Of a stretch of DNA of 64,000 bases, positions 17,920 through 26,828 are shown in pieces. The DNA comes from JAPPHA01 sp964291635 (GTDB taxonomy: Bacteria; Pseudomonadota; Alphaproteobacteria; Rhodobacterales; Rhodobacteraceae). A model generated the notes under the pieces. That model saw only the letters and a list, made by a program, of their open reading frames with translations. It did no database searches and was not told the DNA's origin. The stretch spans positions 1 to 64,000 of the forward strand of contig OZ219890.1 of the NCBI GenBank assembly GCA_964291635.2, written 5' to 3'. Every line of letters starts with the position of its first letter. Position 1 is the first letter of the stretch. The position numbers were made by a program, and so were the translations under genes.

Positions 17920-19985
17920 CCATCTCGCACGAAAGGCGATTGTCTACGTGCGCCAGTCTTCCGAGTTCCAGGTGCGTCACAACACGGGGAGCCAGGAGTG
18001 GCAGTACGGGCTTGAGGCGCGCGCCGAGGCCCTTGGCTGGCCGGATGCCACCTTCATCGACCATGACCTCGGCATTACGGGTGATGGGGCCGCCCGGCGG
18101 CCCGGCTTCAAGATCATGCTCGACGCCGTCTGCAACCGTGAAGCCGGCATCATCCTCTCGGTGGATGCAACCAGGCTCTCCCGGAATGGCCGGGGAATGG
18201 CATACGCTGCTCGAGTTCTGCGGCGTCGTCGGCTGCCTGCTGGCTGACGAGCACACGGTCTACGACCCCCGCCTGCCGACAGACAGGATGGTTCTTGGCA
18301 TGCACGGGACCATGTCGGAGCTCGAGCATGCGAACATGCGCAGGCGTTCGATCGAGGGCCGCAACCGCAAGGCGGCGCGCGGCGAGTTGTTCGGGGCCGT
18401 GGCGGCAGGTTACCGGCGTGTGGGCAGGAACGCGATCGAGAAGGACCCGGACCTGCGTGTCCGTGCGGCGCTCGATCTTGTCTTCAGCAAGTTCGACGAG
18501 CTGCTGAGCATTCGCCAGGTCCATCTCTGGTTCCACGACGAGGGCCTTGAGTTGCCGTCACGGCCGACGGGCGAGAAAGAGCTGCGATGGCAGGTGCCGA
18601 ACTACGGGCGGGTTCACGAGATCCTGACGAACCCGGTCTTTGCCGGCGCCTATGCCTACGGTCGCACCGAGAGCCAGGTCGAAATCCACGACGGGCAAAA
18701 GAAGGTCACGCGCAAGGTGGTCAGCGACCGGGACGCCTGGCAGGTCTTCATCCCCGACAATCATGAAGGCTATATCAGCCTGGAGACCTACGAACGGAAC
18801 CGGCGCGTGATCGCAGACAACAGCACGAAGATGGTGCCCTCGGGACGGCGCGGCGCGGTTCGCAGCGGCGCGGCCCTGCTTGCCGGACTGGTGCGCTGCG
18901 GCCACTGCGGGCGCAAGCTGACGGTCACCTACAGCGGGACCAGGGGCGCGGTGCTGCGCTATATCTGCCATTCGGGGATGATCAATCACAACGAGCCGAA
19001 GTGCATCTCGTTCAGCGGCGCTCCCGCGGACGAGGCTGTCGGCCGGGAGATTGTCCGCATTCTCGAGCCGATCGGCCTGGAGGCCGCGCTTCGCGTCATC
19101 GAAGACGATGCCAACACCGGGTCGGAGGCGGTTCGCCAGCATGAGATCGCGCTCGAGCGCGCCCGCTACGAGGCCCATCGCGCGTGGCAGCAGTACGATG
19201 CCGTCGATCCGGGGAACCGGCAGGTGGCGGGCGAACTGGAGCGCCGGTGGAACGAGCGCCTGGTCGCGGTGCAGGCAGTCGAGACCGCCCTGGAACATGC
19301 GCGCGCGGCCCATGCGGACATGAGGATGGATGAAGAGGAGCGGGAAGCATGCCTGCAACTCGGCGCCGACCTTGAACGGGCGTGGAACCATGAAGGCGTC
19401 ACGGCGGAGACCCGCAAACGCATACTCCGCGCCGCGATCGAGGAAGTCATGGCCTGGGTCGAGGACCGGCGGGTCCGGCTGCTGGTGCACTGGCGCGGCG
19501 GCGACCACACGGAGCTGTTCGTCGCCAAGAGAGCGACCGGGAAGCATCGCTATGTGACCGATGCCGGGACCGAAGCCCTGATCACGGGACTGGCGCGACA
19601 GATGCCGGATCGGGCGATCGCGGCATTGCTGAACCGCCTGGGACGGCGCACAGGCAAGGGCAACAGCTGGAAGGAGGCGAATGTCCGTAGTTTCCGCCAC
19701 AAGCGCGGCATCCTGGTCTACCGGCAAGGCGAGCGGCAGGAGCGTGGCGAATTGACTTTGAGCGAGGCCGCCACGGCCTTGGGGGTCAATTACCAGAAGG
19801 CGGGCCGCATGGCCCGGGAGGGCCGTCTGTCGGCCCGCCAGTTGTGCAAGGGGGCACCCTGGATGATCTCTGCGGCCGACGTCGAGCGCCTGCGCTCGGG
19901 CGGGCGAGCGGAAACGCCTCAACTGGCGCTGTTCGAGGACGTGGGACGGCCGCAGCCAGGCCATGAGGAATCCGGCGAAGACTGA
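17900..19985 (+). pseudogene. Large serine recombinase, one frameshift
   Basis: A site-specific recombinase of about 695 residues if joined. Residues 1-98 hold the resolvase domain start (IVYVRQSSEFQVRHNTGSQE with the nucleophilic serine; VDATRLSRNGR). At about 18195 the frame must change at a CCGGGG run (one extra G) to continue as EWHTLLEFCGVVGCLLADEH. The recombinase domain follows, then a zinc ribbon (CGHCGRKL), a long coiled coil (about 380-480) and a C-terminal HTH-like domain (LSEAATALGVNYQKAGRMA). Apart from one base the gene looks complete. It is probably the integrase or transposase of its own mobile cassette. Confidence 0.82.
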
Positions 19986-20043
19986 AGGTGCCGCCAGGCG
20001 ACCAGTGCATACAGGCTGAAACACACAGGGGGGAGACATCGTC

Positions 20044-20349
20044 ATGGCGTTGACACCGGCACAAAAGCAGCGGCGCTACCGGGAACGGGTGAAGGAGAGG
20101 CTCCGGGCCGAAGGCAGGCAGGTCGTCGTCCATTACCGCAAGCCGAAGGAAGAGCGCAGCATGCGGAAGCGGTGGCGCAAGCATGTCGCGGCCCTGGTCG
20201 AGATCCAGGAGCAGGTCCGGGATCGCCGCGACAGGGTGCCGCCAAGCCTTGAAGACAGCCCCTATGCCCGGGCGGCTGACGCCTTTCTCTCGATCGACCT
20301 GTCGGAGCTCGAGGCCAACGATCCGCCGCTCGGCTATGGCCGGGACTGA
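20044..20349 (+). CDS. Small basic protein following the serine recombinase
   Basis: A 101-residue, strongly basic N-terminal protein (TPAQKQRRYRERVKERLRAE) with an acidic end (FLSIDLSELEANDPPLGYG). AGGGGGGAGA precedes the ATG at a good distance. The KQRRYRERVK start is common in small proteins of phage and integrative elements. It probably belongs to the same cassette as the recombinase (58-base gap). Possible DNA-binding accessory; function unproven. Confidence 0.65.
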   Translation: MALTPAQKQRRYRERVKERLRAEGRQVVVHYRKPKEERSMRKRWRKHVAALVEIQEQVRDRRDRVPPSLEDSPYARAADAFLSIDLSELEANDPPLGYGRD

Positions 20350-21249
20350 CGGTCCGGCATGCTTCCGGTCGCACGGTAACGTTACCATGCACAGTGGAAT
20401 CCCACATGTCGACGCACCGCGGAACGCGCGTCGGGAAACAACACCGGTTGGTGTGGGTCATGCGCCAAGACTCATCAGCCGGCGTGATCGGGCGTCCGTG
20501 GAACAGGGTTCGGCAGGGACCGCATCGGATGGTGGCGGTTTCATCGCCCGCACCATGCCAGGAGGATGCCGGCAATCGCGAAATGGCCACGGAGGGACTG
20601 TCGGGGGGCGCAGGGTTCGATGGTATCGGGAATGACCCGGCTCCGGGTTGCCGAGACGTTCCGCGGTCCGCGGTCCTCGGACCGATTGCAGGTACGGCCC
20701 GGGGTTCCGGCCGGCGACGACGCCGGATGTCAAGTCCAGTTCAAAACTGACCCAGGATTCGCGTTCAAAATTGACCCACCTTTTCCCGGCTGCCTGTTGT
20801 CGTCGGACATCGGCAGGAGGGCGGGTGATGGCGGGAACTGGCCGCAGGCCAGCCCGCTGCGAGCGCAAGCGAGCCCTTCCCGGATTTCAACACCGGACGG
20901 GCTCGACCCCGTGGTGCCGACCGCTCCAGGCGTTCGGGCTGGGTCAATCGGGTCCACGAAAGCAGCGTTCTCACAAGGTCGGTGCCGCCGCCGAAGTCGG
21001 CCGAAGCCCGGAAAAGCAGTGAATTCCGTCGCAAAGACGGGTATCCTGTCGGACCTGAACCACCGGAGAGGCACATTGACGGGTCGAAGGGGCACGAGCA
21101 GCGCGCAAGGGGATCCGGGGACAAGATCAGGATGCCGGGATCCGGTGCCGGGAGAGCACCAAAAGCTGGAACAGGATCGTCAAGGAACCGGTCAGATGCA
21201 GCGAAAGGGAGGCGTTATCACAATGTTCGGGAAAAAATCAACCGTAATT
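20350..21249. other. Gene-free stretch with element debris
   Basis: 900 bases with no supported gene. It holds a perfect palindrome GGTAACGTTACC at 20375-20386, just past the cassette's last gene, and two IS21-like terminal motifs at 20739-20778. The rest shows no coding pattern and is probably remnants of insertions. Confidence 0.4.
20739..20778. repeat. IS21-like end: two direct copies of GTTCAAAA(C/A)TGACCCA
   Basis: GTTCAAAACTGACCCA at 20739-20754 and GTTCAAAATTGACCCA at 20763-20778 are 24 bases apart. Multiple short direct repeats of just this kind form the ends of many IS21-family elements. No istA or istB gene is near, so this is a solo end or scar. Confidence 0.5.
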
Positions 21250-22257
21250 TCAACGACATACCGAGGTGGGCATTATGAATCGACTTAGTCGGCCGCCTTG
21301 GATCCGGTCTCTGGAGGCACCGATGTAAACGACAGGATCGCCCTCGATGTAGAAACTGTTGAGCGTGTCTGGATCGACGCCGCGGGACTCATCGAGGCCG
21401 ATCGCATTGAACGCATACGCCTCGAAGTTAACCCCATTCGGGGAGGTGTTGTGAGACTGTGCTACGTATTGCGCTACTGATCCACCAAGTGAATGCCCGG
21501 CGACAGCATAATTCGAATATTGTTCACCAGCCAAGTCACCTACAATCCTCGCCACAACCTCGAAAACGCAGGACCCGCCACTAAGGTCATTCAGACTTGC
21601 TCTCCAATTCGGCCTACTTAATATGTCGGTGCCTTTAATAGCAGTGATAGTGTCGGCAAATCCGTCGTGCGGGCCATTGTCGTTTGAGCTTGGGTACACA
21701 CGATTTAGGGTCACCGTTTCAAGTCCTTCGTCGATCTCCGGCTCAATCCGCCAAATGGCTGGCACGAGAATCCGCTGCCGAAAATTATCGTCCTCGGTTT
21801 GTGCAAGGAGATGGGAAAGGGTGACGAACATTTTTATCTGTGCAGGATCCGTGCCGCACGCGATGTAGGCTGGCCCATTGGTCTCTGCCTCGTACACCCC
21901 GACATGCTGCTCCTCACCAGTTGGCGTAACAATATCATCCAACATATTCATACGTTCAATGACGTACTGTGTTGAAATGCGGTGGATACAAGACGGGTCG
22001 CTGTGGAAGATCGACTCACATGCGGGCATGGTCGTTCTACCGCCGGTCTGCGTATTGGCCATTGGAATCGGCGGAGCCGCACTGCCATCAGGAAGCTGGC
22101 AACGCCACAAAGGCACTTGTCCGGTGTCTGCAGCTTCTGAGAAAAGCGAATAAAAGTAGAGCTGCCTCAACAACAGCCGATCGTCGCAGTCATCCTGTGC
22201 AGCGGCTGTTGTCGCTATCAATAAACCGCAAAGTGCGCCAAGTAGTGACCGTTGCAT
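21250..22257 (-). CDS. Secreted class 3-type lipase/esterase
   Basis: A 335-residue protein with an N-terminal signal peptide (RSLLGALCGLLIATTAAAQ, cleavage after AAAQ at about residue 21). The lipase nucleophile elbow is in NYAVAGHSLGGSVAQYVAQ (GHSLGG, near residue 257). An aspartate in DPVVYIG and a C-terminal histidine are possible triad members. Eight or more cysteines suggest disulfides in the periplasm or outside the cell. The region around the elbow fits the class 3 lipase family; substrate unknown. It stands alone with a minus-strand promoter presumably near 22290. Confidence 0.75.
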   Translation of the reverse strand: MQRSLLGALCGLLIATTAAAQDDCDDRLLLRQLYFYSLFSEAADTGQVPLWRCQLPDGSAAPPIPMANTQTGGRTTMPACESIFHSDPSCIHRISTQYVIERMNMLDDIVTPTGEEQHVGVYEAETNGPAYIACGTDPAQIKMFVTLSHLLAQTEDDNFRQRILVPAIWRIEPEIDEGLETVTLNRVYPSSNDNGPHDGFADTITAIKGTDILSRPNWRASLNDLSGGSCVFEVVARIVGDLAGEQYSNYAVAGHSLGGSVAQYVAQSHNTSPNGVNFEAYAFNAIGLDESRGVDPDTLNSFYIEGDPVVYIGASRDRIQGGRLSRFIMPTSVCR

Positions 22258-22293
22258 GTTTCCTCCTTCTTTTCATGTCAGCCTTGACCATCG

Positions 22294-22500
22294 TCAAGGG
22301 CAGACCCGCTCGAACAGGAGTTCGCGGGATGCCGTCAGGATCAGCCCTCGCGCATGCCGGTGAAACAAAACCGCAGCCAAGCTGTCCTCCAGGGCGCGGA
22401 TCTGCCTGCTGACCGCCGACTGGGAAAGGTGCAGAATCTCGCCCGCCCTCGTCACGCTGCCGGCGACGGCATGAAAAACACGTAGCTTGTTCCAGTCCAT
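22294..22500 (-). pseudogene. LysR-family regulator remnant (DNA-binding domain only)
   Basis: 68 codons from the ATG at 22500: MDWNKLRVFHAVAGSVTRAG then ILHLSQSAVSRQIRALEDSL, the LysR winged-helix N-terminus. It has a small internal deletion after FHAVA, where AEAGSF or similar would be expected. The protein stops soon after the helix-turn-helix, so the ligand-binding domain is gone. A non-functional fragment. Confidence 0.75.
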
Positions 22501-22670
22501 GAGTTGGTTTCCTTCGCTGGCCCGTCCCCTGAACCCGAGATCTGGGACAGGGCAGGGCTCTATCCCCTCATCCGGTGCACCCCGTTCGCAAGTCCGATCC
22601 CCGGGCCGGCCCCGACCGCCGCGAAACAGGAGCGAAGACCAACCGATGACCGCACCGCCCGACACGGCCT

Positions 22671-22775
22671 CTACACCTCGTCGCGCCGGGCCATGCGGTA
22701 GCCGACGCGCCGCTCCGTGAGGATGTAGGCCGGTCGGCTGCTGTCGTCGCCGAGCTTGCCGCGCAGCCGTTTGAC
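22671..22775 (-). pseudogene. OmpR-type response regulator C-terminal fragment cut by a Tn3-type end
   Basis: On the minus strand, codons up to the TAG at 22671-22673 read VKRLRGKLGDDSSRPAYILT then ERRVGYRMARRDEV. This is the recognition helix and wing of an OmpR/PhoB winged helix. Upstream the gene ends abruptly at 22776, exactly where the 38-bp Tn3-type inverted repeat begins, so the receiver domain was separated by that insertion. Confidence 0.75.
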
Positions 22776-22813
22776 GGGGTCGTTTGCGGAAGGGGGCGAA
22801 ATCCTACGCTAAG
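22776..22813 (+). repeat. Tn3-family terminal inverted repeat (38 bp), left-facing end
   Basis: Exactly 38 bases from GGGGTCGTTTGCGGAA to CCTACGCTAAG. The GGGG start, GGCGAAAT core and CGCTAAG end are the standard Tn3-family pattern. Orientation puts the element to the right. It interrupts the response-regulator fragment. No matching right end or Tn3 transposase is identified in the window. Confidence 0.8.
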
Positions 22814-23079
22814 CGTTTTTTCGGGTTCCCTGGGCGCGCTCATGGGTAACTGCACCTGAATTTCATGCTGATTGGGGCAAGGATGCGTGTTTTCGGTGTC
22901 GATCAGTTGGTCAGGGCATTGACCACACCACTTCCAGTCCGAAGCGCAACGTGGCCATTTCCGGAACGCGGGGGTGTGGCTGCTTGGGAAAGAAACCCTG
23001 TCCCGCTTTGTGCGTTCGCTCCAGTTCTCCTCGACTTCAGTCAAGTCGAACGGCGGGAATTGCCAGTCGATATTGGGCG
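22814..23079. other. Short gene-free stretch inside the Tn3-type end
   Basis: 266 bases with no supported gene between the terminal repeat and the end of the LIV operon. The first 60 bases resemble the corresponding inside of the repeat at 37072 (for example CATTTGATGCTGA against ATTTCATGCTGA), so similarity between the two element ends extends beyond the 38-bp repeat. Confidence 0.4.
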
Positions 23080-23526
23080 TCACTCTGAACCCGTATCCGT
23101 TTGCCCCGACGTGTTCACGTCATGATCTGTGCCTTTCCCGTGTCCACCGATGCCCGTAAATCGAAACTTTTCGACCACGCGGTCACGATCGGGCTTGGAA
23201 AAGTCGAGCTTGACGGCCCATTCTCCAAGCATTTCGAGATGAATTCGCGCCGTGTACTGGCCCGGTTCGTGGTGCGGCAGCGCGGGGACGGGTTTGACGT
23301 TGTGAGCGCCCGGCATGGAGGGCATGTCGGCGCTGACCATGAACTCGGCATCGGTGATCGGGGAACCGCTTTTCCTGCCCGTGACCATCATGACGCAATC
23401 GAAGACCAGTTTTTCGTCGGTTGGCTCACAGGTGATTTCCGCCTGTTTCCTCTCGCCGGCGAATGCCGTCATCGGCAGGATGCCGAATCCGGCAATCACA
23501 AGGAGGCATAATGTCGCTCTTGTCAT
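23080..23526 (-). CDS. Exported FixH/YtkA-like small protein, last gene of the LIV operon
   Basis: A 148-residue protein with a signal peptide (ATLCLLVIAGFGILPMTAFA). The immunoglobulin-like domain contains TDAEFMVSADMPSMPGAHN and PGQYTARIHLEMLGEWAVKL, the YtkA/FixH pattern with a GEW motif. Two cysteines (residues 33 and 44) may form a disulfide. It overlaps the upstream livF by 4 bases, so it belongs to the transport operon, which is unusual for this family. Role unknown; a periplasmic partner for the transporter or a metal-related protein is possible. Confidence 0.65.
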   Translation of the reverse strand: MTRATLCLLVIAGFGILPMTAFAGERKQAEITCEPTDEKLVFDCVMMVTGRKSGSPITDAEFMVSADMPSMPGAHNVKPVPALPHHEPGQYTARIHLEMLGEWAVKLDFSKPDRDRVVEKFRFTGIGGHGKGTDHDVNTSGQTDTGSE

Positions 23527-24269
23527 CTCTCCATCACTTTCGTTGATTCAGGTGCACGAACGCTTTTCACGCCGAGATAGTTTGCCACCAAGGCATCGTC
23601 AGTCATCAAGTCCTGGGCGGATCCTTGCAGGACAACCCGCCCCCCCTCGACGATGTACCCCCGGTCGGCAAGGTGCAGTGTTTGCCGTACGTTCTGTTCG
23701 ACGATCAGGATCGGCAACCCTTCGGAACGAAGCGTGCCGATCAGGTCGAAGACTTCCTCGGCCGCGATCGGCGACAGACCCAGCGTCGGTTCATCAAGCA
23801 GAAGAAGGCTCGGTTTTGCCATCAGCCCCCGTGCCACGGCCAGCAACTGTGCCTGGCCTCCACTGAGGTTGGACGCGGGTTCATGCAATTTGTCCGTCAA
23901 CACGGGAAACCGCCGCAGGACATCGTCCGGCGAGGTCTGGCTCAACAGGAACGAACCGAGGCGGTAGGCACCGGCCTGGAGGTTTTCCAGTACGCTCAGA
24001 GTGCGAAAAATCATCCGTCCTTCCGGAACCTGCACGATTCCCGCCCGTATATAGCTGTGAGCCGGCCGGCCGGTCATCTCCCTGCCGTCATAGCGAATCG
24101 AACCCCGGGTCGGTCGAATGATTCCGGCCAACGCGTTCAGGGTCGAACTCTTCCCGGCACCGTTCGCACCTGCGATCGCGACGATTTCCCCCGCATCGAC
24201 GGAGAGTGACAACCCGCGAACGGCAGAGATCTTTCCGTAGTCGACGTGGAGGTCGTGGACCTCAAGCAT
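23523..24269 (-). CDS. livF: LIV-type ABC transporter ATPase LivF, copy 1
   Basis: Cytoplasmic ATPase powering uptake of branched-chain amino acids or related compounds. Walker A GANGAGKS, signature LSGGQAQLLAVARGL, Walker B LLLLDEPTLGL and switch-histidine region VEQNV are all present. The start at 24269 (MLEVHDLHVDYG) was preferred over the in-frame ATG at 24287 because it matches usual LivF starts. It overlaps the livG stop by 8 bases and ends overlapping the FixH-like gene. Fully intact. Confidence 0.9.
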   Translation of the reverse strand: MLEVHDLHVDYGKISAVRGLSLSVDAGEIVAIAGANGAGKSSTLNALAGIIRPTRGSIRYDGREMTGRPAHSYIRAGIVQVPEGRMIFRTLSVLENLQAGAYRLGSFLLSQTSPDDVLRRFPVLTDKLHEPASNLSGGQAQLLAVARGLMAKPSLLLLDEPTLGLSPIAAEEVFDLIGTLRSEGLPILIVEQNVRQTLHLADRGYIVEGGRVVLQGSAQDLMTDDALVANYLGVKSVRAPESTKVMER

Positions 24270-25017
24270 TGGCCGCAGCCCGGCCAAAGTAGGCCTCGAT
24301 CACCGCCGGCAGTGCAAAGACTTCGTCGGGGTCGCCATCGGCGATCAAACGGCCCGCGTTCAGGACACAGACTCGCGTGCAGACATGCACGATCAGTTCC
24401 ATCTTGTGTTCGATGACGATACAGGTCCGGTTCGGTGTCACGCAATCGGCGATCAGCCGAGCCATGTCCTCGGATTCCGCGGGCGTCATTCCGCCTGCCG
24501 GTTCATCCAGGAATACCAGTTCGGGATCGCGCGCAAGGACCCGTGCGATCTCCAGGCGCCGCAACAGGGGCAAGGGGAGGGAGCTGGCCAGACGGTCCCG
24601 CTCATCCTGAAGGCCGACCTGCACGAGGGCCCATTCGGCCTTCTGCCGCTGGTTTCGCGCGATTTGCCGATCCGCTGGCAGGAAGTGGAAGAAACCGTTA
24701 CCGGGCATTCCGTACTGGGCCGCCTCGACGTTGCCGAGCACGGTCATCCGCGGAAACAGGCGAAGGTTCTGGAATGTGCGTGCGATTCCCATCCGGGAGA
24801 TCCGATGGGGTTCATCGTTGGTAATGTCCGCGCCCCGAAACAGGATCCGGCCACCTTCCGACCCGTACATGGCGGTCACGACGTTGACCAGGGTCGACTT
24901 GCCCGAGCCGTTCGGCCCGACCAGTCCAACGGTCTCGTTTCGGCCGAAGAACGTGGTTATTCCGGACAGTGCACGGAGCTCACCGAAGCGCTTTTCGACC
25001 GACAGGAGGTTCAGCAT
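24262..25017 (-). CDS. livG: LIV-type ABC transporter ATPase LivG, copy 1 (atypical signature motif)
   Basis: A 251-residue ATPase. Walker A is GPNGSGKS and Walker B LVFLDEPAGGM; FQNLRLFPRMTVLGNV and the C-terminal VIEAYFG are typical of LivG. The signature, normally LSYGQQRRLEIARAL or similar, reads SLPLPLLRRLEIARVL and so lacks the glycine expected at its centre. Either the ATP-sandwich chemistry is impaired or this subunit relies on the other ATPase. It is one base from livM1 and overlaps livF1. Confidence 0.85.
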   Translation of the reverse strand: MLNLLSVEKRFGELRALSGITTFFGRNETVGLVGPNGSGKSTLVNVVTAMYGSEGGRILFRGADITNDEPHRISRMGIARTFQNLRLFPRMTVLGNVEAAQYGMPGNGFFHFLPADRQIARNQRQKAEWALVQVGLQDERDRLASSLPLPLLRRLEIARVLARDPELVFLDEPAGGMTPAESEDMARLIADCVTPNRTCIVIEHKMELIVHVCTRVCVLNAGRLIADGDPDEVFALPAVIEAYFGRAAANA

Positions 25018-25018
25018 G

Positions 25019-25912
25019 TCACAGGCGCCCCAGCCAGCGCTTGATGCGGTGGATGCGGACTTCGTCCAGGATGCCGCGCGGCATGATGATCAGCAGAACC
25101 GCGACCAGGCCGCCAAAGGCGATCATGCGGTAACCCTGGATGGCGCGGACCCCCTCAAGGAAGCCGATGTCCAGTACGACGCCGATCAACGGGCCGAGGG
25201 CAGTTCCCAATCCGCCGATCAGGCCATAGGCCAGGCCATGGACACCCAGCATGACGTTGAAGACGTTGGGTTCGATATAAGTTGCAAAATGCGCGTAGAG
25301 GCAACCGCCCAATCCGGCGATCATGCCTGCGAACACGACCACCAACAGCTTGCAGGACTGAACATCAATGCCCTGGCTCGAGGCGAGCAGTGGGTCCTGG
25401 CCGATCATCCGAATGATCGCGCCCAGGTTCGAGCGCTCCACCAACAGCAGGACCGCGAGGACAACGCCAAGCAGGCCGTAAATGATGAACATGTACTCCA
25501 GGGTCGAAACGTCGTGCTCGAATATCCACCGGATGTCGCCAAATCCCTCGGCGCCGGCGGGGCCGACCGGTTCGCCGTCGATCTCCACCTGGACATGGAC
25601 GGAATTGAGGCCGAGGCGGATCACTTCGGCAAAGCACAGGGTTGCGATCGCAAAGTAGAGTCCGCGCAACCGAAGGGTAAGCGCGCCAACGGCGAGCGCG
25701 GCGAGCGCGGCAGCGCACGAACCCAGGACAAGGGCGAGACCGAACGGCCACCCCCACATCGCCGTTACCACTCCCGAAATGTACGCACCGATGCCGAAAT
25801 AGGCCTGTTGTCCGAAGGAGATCTCTCCGGACACCAGAATCACGTAGGCCGACAAGGCGACAAATGCGATCATGCCCATGTTCGAGGCAATGCTGATCGC
25901 ATATTCGCTCAA
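25019..25912 (-). CDS. livM: LIV-type ABC transporter permease LivM, copy 1
   Basis: A 297-residue inner-membrane permease with about eight to ten hydrophobic segments. The LivM hallmark FGQQAYFGIGAYISGV is near residue 35, RLRGLYFAIATLCFAEVIRL near 105 and the EAA-like loop SQGIDVQSCKL near 190. An insert of acidic residues (VEIDGEPVGPAGAEGFGD) faces the periplasm. It sits between livH1 and livG1 with gaps of one to four bases, in the normal operon order. Confidence 0.9.
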   Translation of the reverse strand: MSEYAISIASNMGMIAFVALSAYVILVSGEISFGQQAYFGIGAYISGVVTAMWGWPFGLALVLGSCAAALAALAVGALTLRLRGLYFAIATLCFAEVIRLGLNSVHVQVEIDGEPVGPAGAEGFGDIRWIFEHDVSTLEYMFIIYGLLGVVLAVLLLVERSNLGAIIRMIGQDPLLASSQGIDVQSCKLLVVVFAGMIAGLGGCLYAHFATYIEPNVFNVMLGVHGLAYGLIGGLGTALGPLIGVVLDIGFLEGVRAIQGYRMIAFGGLVAVLLIIMPRGILDEVRIHRIKRWLGRL

Positions 25913-25915
25913 CGG

Positions 25916-26815
25916 TCAGATCCTTCTGAACGCCTGGGCGTAACGGTCGGCGATGCCCTGGCCAAGCAATCCCCCGGGCCGGAAAACGAGCACGAGGAAC
26001 AGAACGAGATATGCGCTCAGATCCCTGACCGCGTTACCCAGGTACCATTGGGCGTGGGCCTCGATGAGGCCGAGGAGCAACCCGCCGGCGACGGCTCCGG
26101 GGATCGATCCCAGTCCGCCGAGCATCATGGCGATCAAGCCCTTGAACGTTGCCCACAGCCCGAAATACGGGGTGACCTGCTGATCCGCGGCCAGCAGGAG
26201 GTACCCGGCGACCCCGCCGATCATGGATGCGAGACCAAATGCCCAAAACGTGATGCGCGCCGGGCTGATACCCATGTAAACGGCGGCCTCGGGGTCTTCC
26301 GAGGCCGCGCGCAGGGCCAGTCCGAAACGGGTGCGATAGAGCAGGAGCCGGAGCACGACCAGCACGAAGATCGCGACGGCCAGCGTCGTGACATGCTCCA
26401 TGCGAAGAAAATAGGGGCCGATGTCAAATCCGCCGATGGTGAACAGTTCGGGATACGGATAGGTGCGCCCGGGCAGAATGATCGTTGCCAACTCCTCCAG
26501 TTGCATCCAGATCACGAAGCTCGAAACCATGGACGCAATGGCGGCATTCTTGCGTATCGACCAGAAGCACAGGCGTTCCACGTACATGCCGACAACGATC
26601 GTTCCGGCAATCGTGACAGCGGCAACCATCCAGGGTTGCGCCTCAAGGGTGACGAAAACCCAGGTTCCTGCAAAGGCTCCCAGCATGATGGACGGGCCAT
26701 AGGACAGGTTGATCCGGCGCATGACTCCGAAGATCAGGGTAAAGCCCAGCGCGATCAGCGCATATGCGGAACCGATCGAGAGGCCGTCGAGCGTCGTCTG
26801 GACAAAGTCGATCAC
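25916..26815 (-). CDS. livH: LIV-type ABC transporter permease LivH, copy 1
   Basis: A 299-residue inner-membrane permease. LivH features are GSAYALIALGFTLIFGVMRR at residues 16-35, the coupling loop MGISPARITFWAFGLASM near 205, and MLGGLGSIPGAVAGGLLLGL near 240. It pairs with LivM1 to form the channel. It follows livF2 by 14 bases, so the second half of the operon begins without a clear internal promoter. Confidence 0.9.
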   Translation of the reverse strand: MIDFVQTTLDGLSIGSAYALIALGFTLIFGVMRRINLSYGPSIMLGAFAGTWVFVTLEAQPWMVAAVTIAGTIVVGMYVERLCFWSIRKNAAIASMVSSFVIWMQLEELATIILPGRTYPYPELFTIGGFDIGPYFLRMEHVTTLAVAIFVLVVLRLLLYRTRFGLALRAASEDPEAAVYMGISPARITFWAFGLASMIGGVAGYLLLAADQQVTPYFGLWATFKGLIAMMLGGLGSIPGAVAGGLLLGLIEAHAQWYLGNAVRDLSAYLVLFLVLVFRPGGLLGQGIADRYAQAFRRI

Positions 26816-26828
26816 GATTCCTCACATG

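Noticed and set aside
18558..20045. A 495-codon minus-strand open frame opposite the serine recombinase
   Set aside because: Antisense shadow; the opposite strand carries resolvase, zinc-ribbon and HTH motifs in order.
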